DNA of 14,063 nucleotides from Acidobacteriota bacterium. Its GTDB lineage: Bacteria > Acidobacteriota > Terriglobia > Terriglobales > Acidobacteriaceae. The number at the start of each line of letters is the position of its first letter. The stretch's first letter is position 1. Below the pieces are notes generated by a model. It was not told where the DNA came from, searched no databases, and saw only the letters and a list, made by a program, of their open reading frames with translations. The DNA is taken from assembly GCA_021851465.1 (NCBI GenBank), contig JAJZDL010000053.1, positions 1 through 14,063 on the forward strand, given 5' to 3'. This document shows, piece after piece, positions 13,564 through 14,063 of the stretch. A program made the position numbers and the translations under genes.

Positions 13564-14063
13564 ATGAAAATGCTTTCTTGGTTGCGTGGGTATGCGTTGT
13601 CCGGGGTTGGGTGTGGGATGCTGGGCGGCAGCACGCGGAGATTTGCGTGCTCGGCGATGCGCGTCGCGCGGCTGGCACTGGTTGCGGGAGCGGTTGCGGG
13701 AGCGGCTTGGATCTCGGGTTGCGGCGGAAGCAGCGCGCCGACAGCACCGGCGGGGCCAGCGGCGGGGTTGAGCACGTCTTCGCTGACGCTGCCCGGCATG
13801 GTAGCGGGGGGCACAGCCACTACGAATACAGTGACGCTGACCAATACCGGCGGGGCTGCGCTGACGATCAGCGGGGTCACGATCACGGGGACGAATGCGA
13901 GCAACTTCACCGAGACGAACACTTGCGGGGCGACGGTGGCGGCGGGAGGGAGCTGCACGGTGACGGTGAGCTTTACGGCATCGAGTGCGGGGACATACTC
14001 GGCAACATTGAACATCTCCACCAATGCAAGCGTGGGCGGCGCGGCCATGGTGACGCTGAGCGG
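13564..14063 (+). CDS. Lipoprotein with choice-of-anchor D (Ig-like ASH-type) repeats, partial at window end
   Basis: Open from ATG 13564 to the end of the window (at least 166 residues). GAGGAG lies 6 nt before the ATG, a strong ribosome-binding site. A hydrophobic segment (LALVAGAVAGAAW) leads to a lipobox-like ISGC with Cys53, followed by a Gly/Ser/Pro spacer. Next comes a Thr/Gly-rich beta-sandwich domain: GTATTNTVTLTNTGGAALTI, then GVTITGTNASNFTETNTCGA and a GGSCTVTVSF motif. That pattern is the choice-of-anchor D/ASPM-SPD-2-Hydin type common in secreted acidobacterial proteins. The n-region before the lipobox is long; ATG 13657 would give a normal-length lipoprotein signal but has no ribosome-binding site. 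Probably surface- or periplasm-located. Function is unknown; the rest of the protein lies beyond the window. Confidence 0.82.
   Translation, partial: MKMLSWLRGYALSGVGCGMLGGSTRRFACSAMRVARLALVAGAVAGAAWISGCGGSSAPTAPAGPAAGLSTSSLTLPGMVAGGTATTNTVTLTNTGGAALTISGVTITGTNASNFTETNTCGATVAAGGSCTVTVSFTASSAGTYSATLNISTNASVGGAAMVTLS
13681..13704 (+). repeat. 12 bp tandem repeat x2 in the lipoprotein signal peptide
   Basis: GTTGCGGGAGCG occurs at 13681-13692 and directly again at 13693-13704. It encodes part of the hydrophobic core (VAGAVAGA). Copy-number change would alter the length of the signal-peptide core by four residues without a frameshift. Confidence 0.85.

Noticed and set aside
13545..14048. A 167-residue open frame on the minus strand opposite the lipoprotein.
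   Set aside because: The plus strand has a strong ribosome-binding site, lipobox and a recognisable Ig-like domain. The minus frame is a Val/Pro/Ala-rich shadow typical of high-GC DNA.

Overview
This 14 kb, GC-rich window looks like the chromosome of a soil acidobacterium of the Terriglobales/Acidobacteriaceae type. That is an inference from gene content: a hopanoid-type squalene pathway, an Ig-like choice-of-anchor D lipoprotein, a Tat-exported lactonase, and a dispersed repeat with a CATTCTG...AGAAT palindrome. No rRNA or marker gene is present to prove it. Nearly every gene lies on the minus strand; only the two genes cut by the window edges lie on the plus strand.

Layout from left to right. 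Positions 1-96 hold the tail of an unidentified plus-strand gene. From 6808 down to 209 runs a minus-strand block: a zinc-dependent medium-chain dehydrogenase, hpnC, hpnD, hpnE, and then, after a 129 bp gap, an unusual MscS-family channel with a long coiled-coil region. The first four genes are joined by overlapping stop/start codons (GTGA, ATGA, TGATG). HpnD, HpnC and HpnE together convert farnesyl diphosphate to squalene through presqualene diphosphate and hydroxysqualene. The dehydrogenase at the head has no known step in that pathway. The cyclase that would use the squalene is not in the window.

From 8424 down to 7019 are two cyclophilin peptidyl-prolyl isomerases in tandem, one with a signal peptide and one without, followed by a perfect 13 bp terminator-like hairpin. 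Upstream of them, 8425-9011 is a decayed stretch. It holds the N-terminal remnant of an IS transposase, a short direct repeat probably from the IS end, an 8 bp tandem repeat and one copy of the palindromic repeat.

From 10701 down to 9012 are a conserved-looking hypothetical protein and a Tat-exported YbhE-type lactonase. A 485 bp gap with no confident gene follows. From 13259 down to 11187 is a very long Der (EngA) GTPase of 690 residues. It has a lysine/arginine-rich N-terminal extension containing a perfect 2 x 30 bp tandem repeat. It also has a long acidic/proline linker between the two G domains and about 48 extra residues after the second NKWD motif, in which a palindromic repeat is read through in frame. 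A lipoprotein gene begins at 13564 on the plus strand and runs off the window.

I see no CRISPR array, defence cassette, intact mobile element, tRNA or rRNA. The most unusual material is the Der protein carrying repeat-derived insertions and the dehydrogenase translationally coupled to squalene synthesis. Neither amounts to a demonstrated new system.
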